Positions 6,487-6,744 of a stretch of 6,744 bases of DNA are shown here, one piece after another (the stretch's first letter is position 1; each line of letters begins with the position of its first letter). Location: positions 1 to 6,744 of the forward strand of contig JAPLKX010000329.1 in assembly GCA_026387845.1 (NCBI GenBank). Direction: 5' to 3'. Both the position numbers and the translations under genes were made by a program. Under the pieces are notes generated by a model that saw nothing but the letters and a program-made list of their open reading frames with translations, had not been told where the DNA came from and did no database searches. Source of the stretch: Candidatus Hydrogenedentota bacterium. Lineage in GTDB: Bacteria; Hydrogenedentota; Hydrogenedentia; Hydrogenedentales; SLHB01.

Positions 6487-6515
6487 TTGACAACATAAAA
6501 CCGCCATGCTAGACT
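6487..6515 (+). promoter_or_regulatory. Strong predicted sigma70-type promoter with extended -10
   Basis: TTGACA (6487-6492, perfect -35), 17 bases, then TAGACT (6510-6515, four of six) preceded by TG at 6507-6508, the extended -10 element. Transcription would begin near 6522, about 47 bases before the GTG start at 6569. It points away from the FKBP promoter; the two -35 boxes are 69 bases apart. Confidence 0.7.
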
Positions 6516-6568
6516 CAACCGTCAGAATTTCGAGGGTTGCTGATACTTTTTGCAGGGAGGGTCACGCA

Positions 6569-6744
6569 GTGGGAACCAACAGTCAGGGTTGGGCAAAACC
6601 GGTCGCCGTAGTGGTTATCCTGGCCTTGCTGGCAGCGAGCGCACCCGTGATGGCGCAAGTCTATTACGATCCTTTGCTGGATGTGCCGCGCCCCACGAGA
6701 TTGGAACTGGCACTTACGAAGCTTGGCCGCGGGTTCTCGAACAT
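6569..6744 (+). CDS. N-terminal part of a small secreted protein, probably exosortase-associated TIGR04073 family (cut by window end)
   Basis: Fifty-eight codons are visible from a GTG start preceded by AGGGAGG with eight-base spacing (6554-6560). Translation gives a short polar start, a hydrophobic stretch (PVAVVVILALLAASAPVMA, about residues 11-29) and likely signal peptidase cleavage after VMA before QVYYD. The mature part continues with a stretch ending in LTKLGRGFSN at the window edge. A KLGRGxxN motif soon after a signal peptide is, from memory, characteristic of the TIGR04073 proteins, about 130 residues long and found mostly in genomes with exosortase protein-sorting systems. Their biochemical role is not known. 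The family call rests on this one motif and could be wrong; the gene and its start are better supported than the name. Confidence 0.7.
   Translation, partial: MGTNSQGWAKPVAVVVILALLAASAPVMAQVYYDPLLDVPRPTRLELALTKLGRGFSN

Overview
The window is a GC-rich bacterial stretch, probably chromosomal, carrying five protein genes. Four run leftwards (minus strand) and one, cut by the right edge, runs rightwards. I see no RNA genes, CRISPR array, insertion sequence or phage genes. Four of the five products are exported or membrane proteins, so this is a cell-envelope neighbourhood. The lineage cannot be fixed from sequence alone. A Gly-Glu linker joining a beta-propeller to an EF-hand-like segment and a C-terminal membrane anchor, plus a start resembling the exosortase-associated TIGR04073 family, fits uncultured groups such as Hydrogenedentota or Lentisphaerota. 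That placement is inference.

Layout from left to right. Positions 1-219 hold no gene I can support. Positions 220-1791 (-) encode a secreted, C-terminally anchored TolB/WD40-like propeller protein. Positions 1792-2055 are intergenic, with a strong sigma70-type promoter for that gene, a small palindrome beside it, an alternating G/C tract in the leader, and two hairpins just after the next gene. Positions 2056-4551 (-) encode a GT-C (family 39-like) membrane glycosyltransferase with a long extracytoplasmic tail. Positions 4559-4937 (-) are a class I SAM methyltransferase whose middle is missing and whose tail is in another frame. Positions 5078-5467 (-) encode a four-helix membrane protein of unknown function. 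Positions 5534-6316 (-) encode an exported FKBP-type prolyl isomerase/chaperone. Positions 6317-6568 are a divergent promoter region. From 6569 (+) the first 58 codons of a small secreted protein are visible.

Expression as read from the sequence: FKBP has a recognisable promoter and may lead an operon that includes the four-helix protein, methyltransferase and glycosyltransferase (gaps of 66, 140 and 7 bases). The propeller gene has its own promoter. A reasonable but unproven picture is extracytoplasmic folding (FKBP), sugar transfer on the outer face of the membrane (GT-C) and a surface-anchored propeller protein.

The strongest anomalies are the internally deleted methyltransferase, the sugar-binding-like extension on the glycosyltransferase, the anchor architecture of the propeller protein, and the promoter/palindrome/GC-tract arrangement in front of it. 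I found no clearly new multi-gene system.
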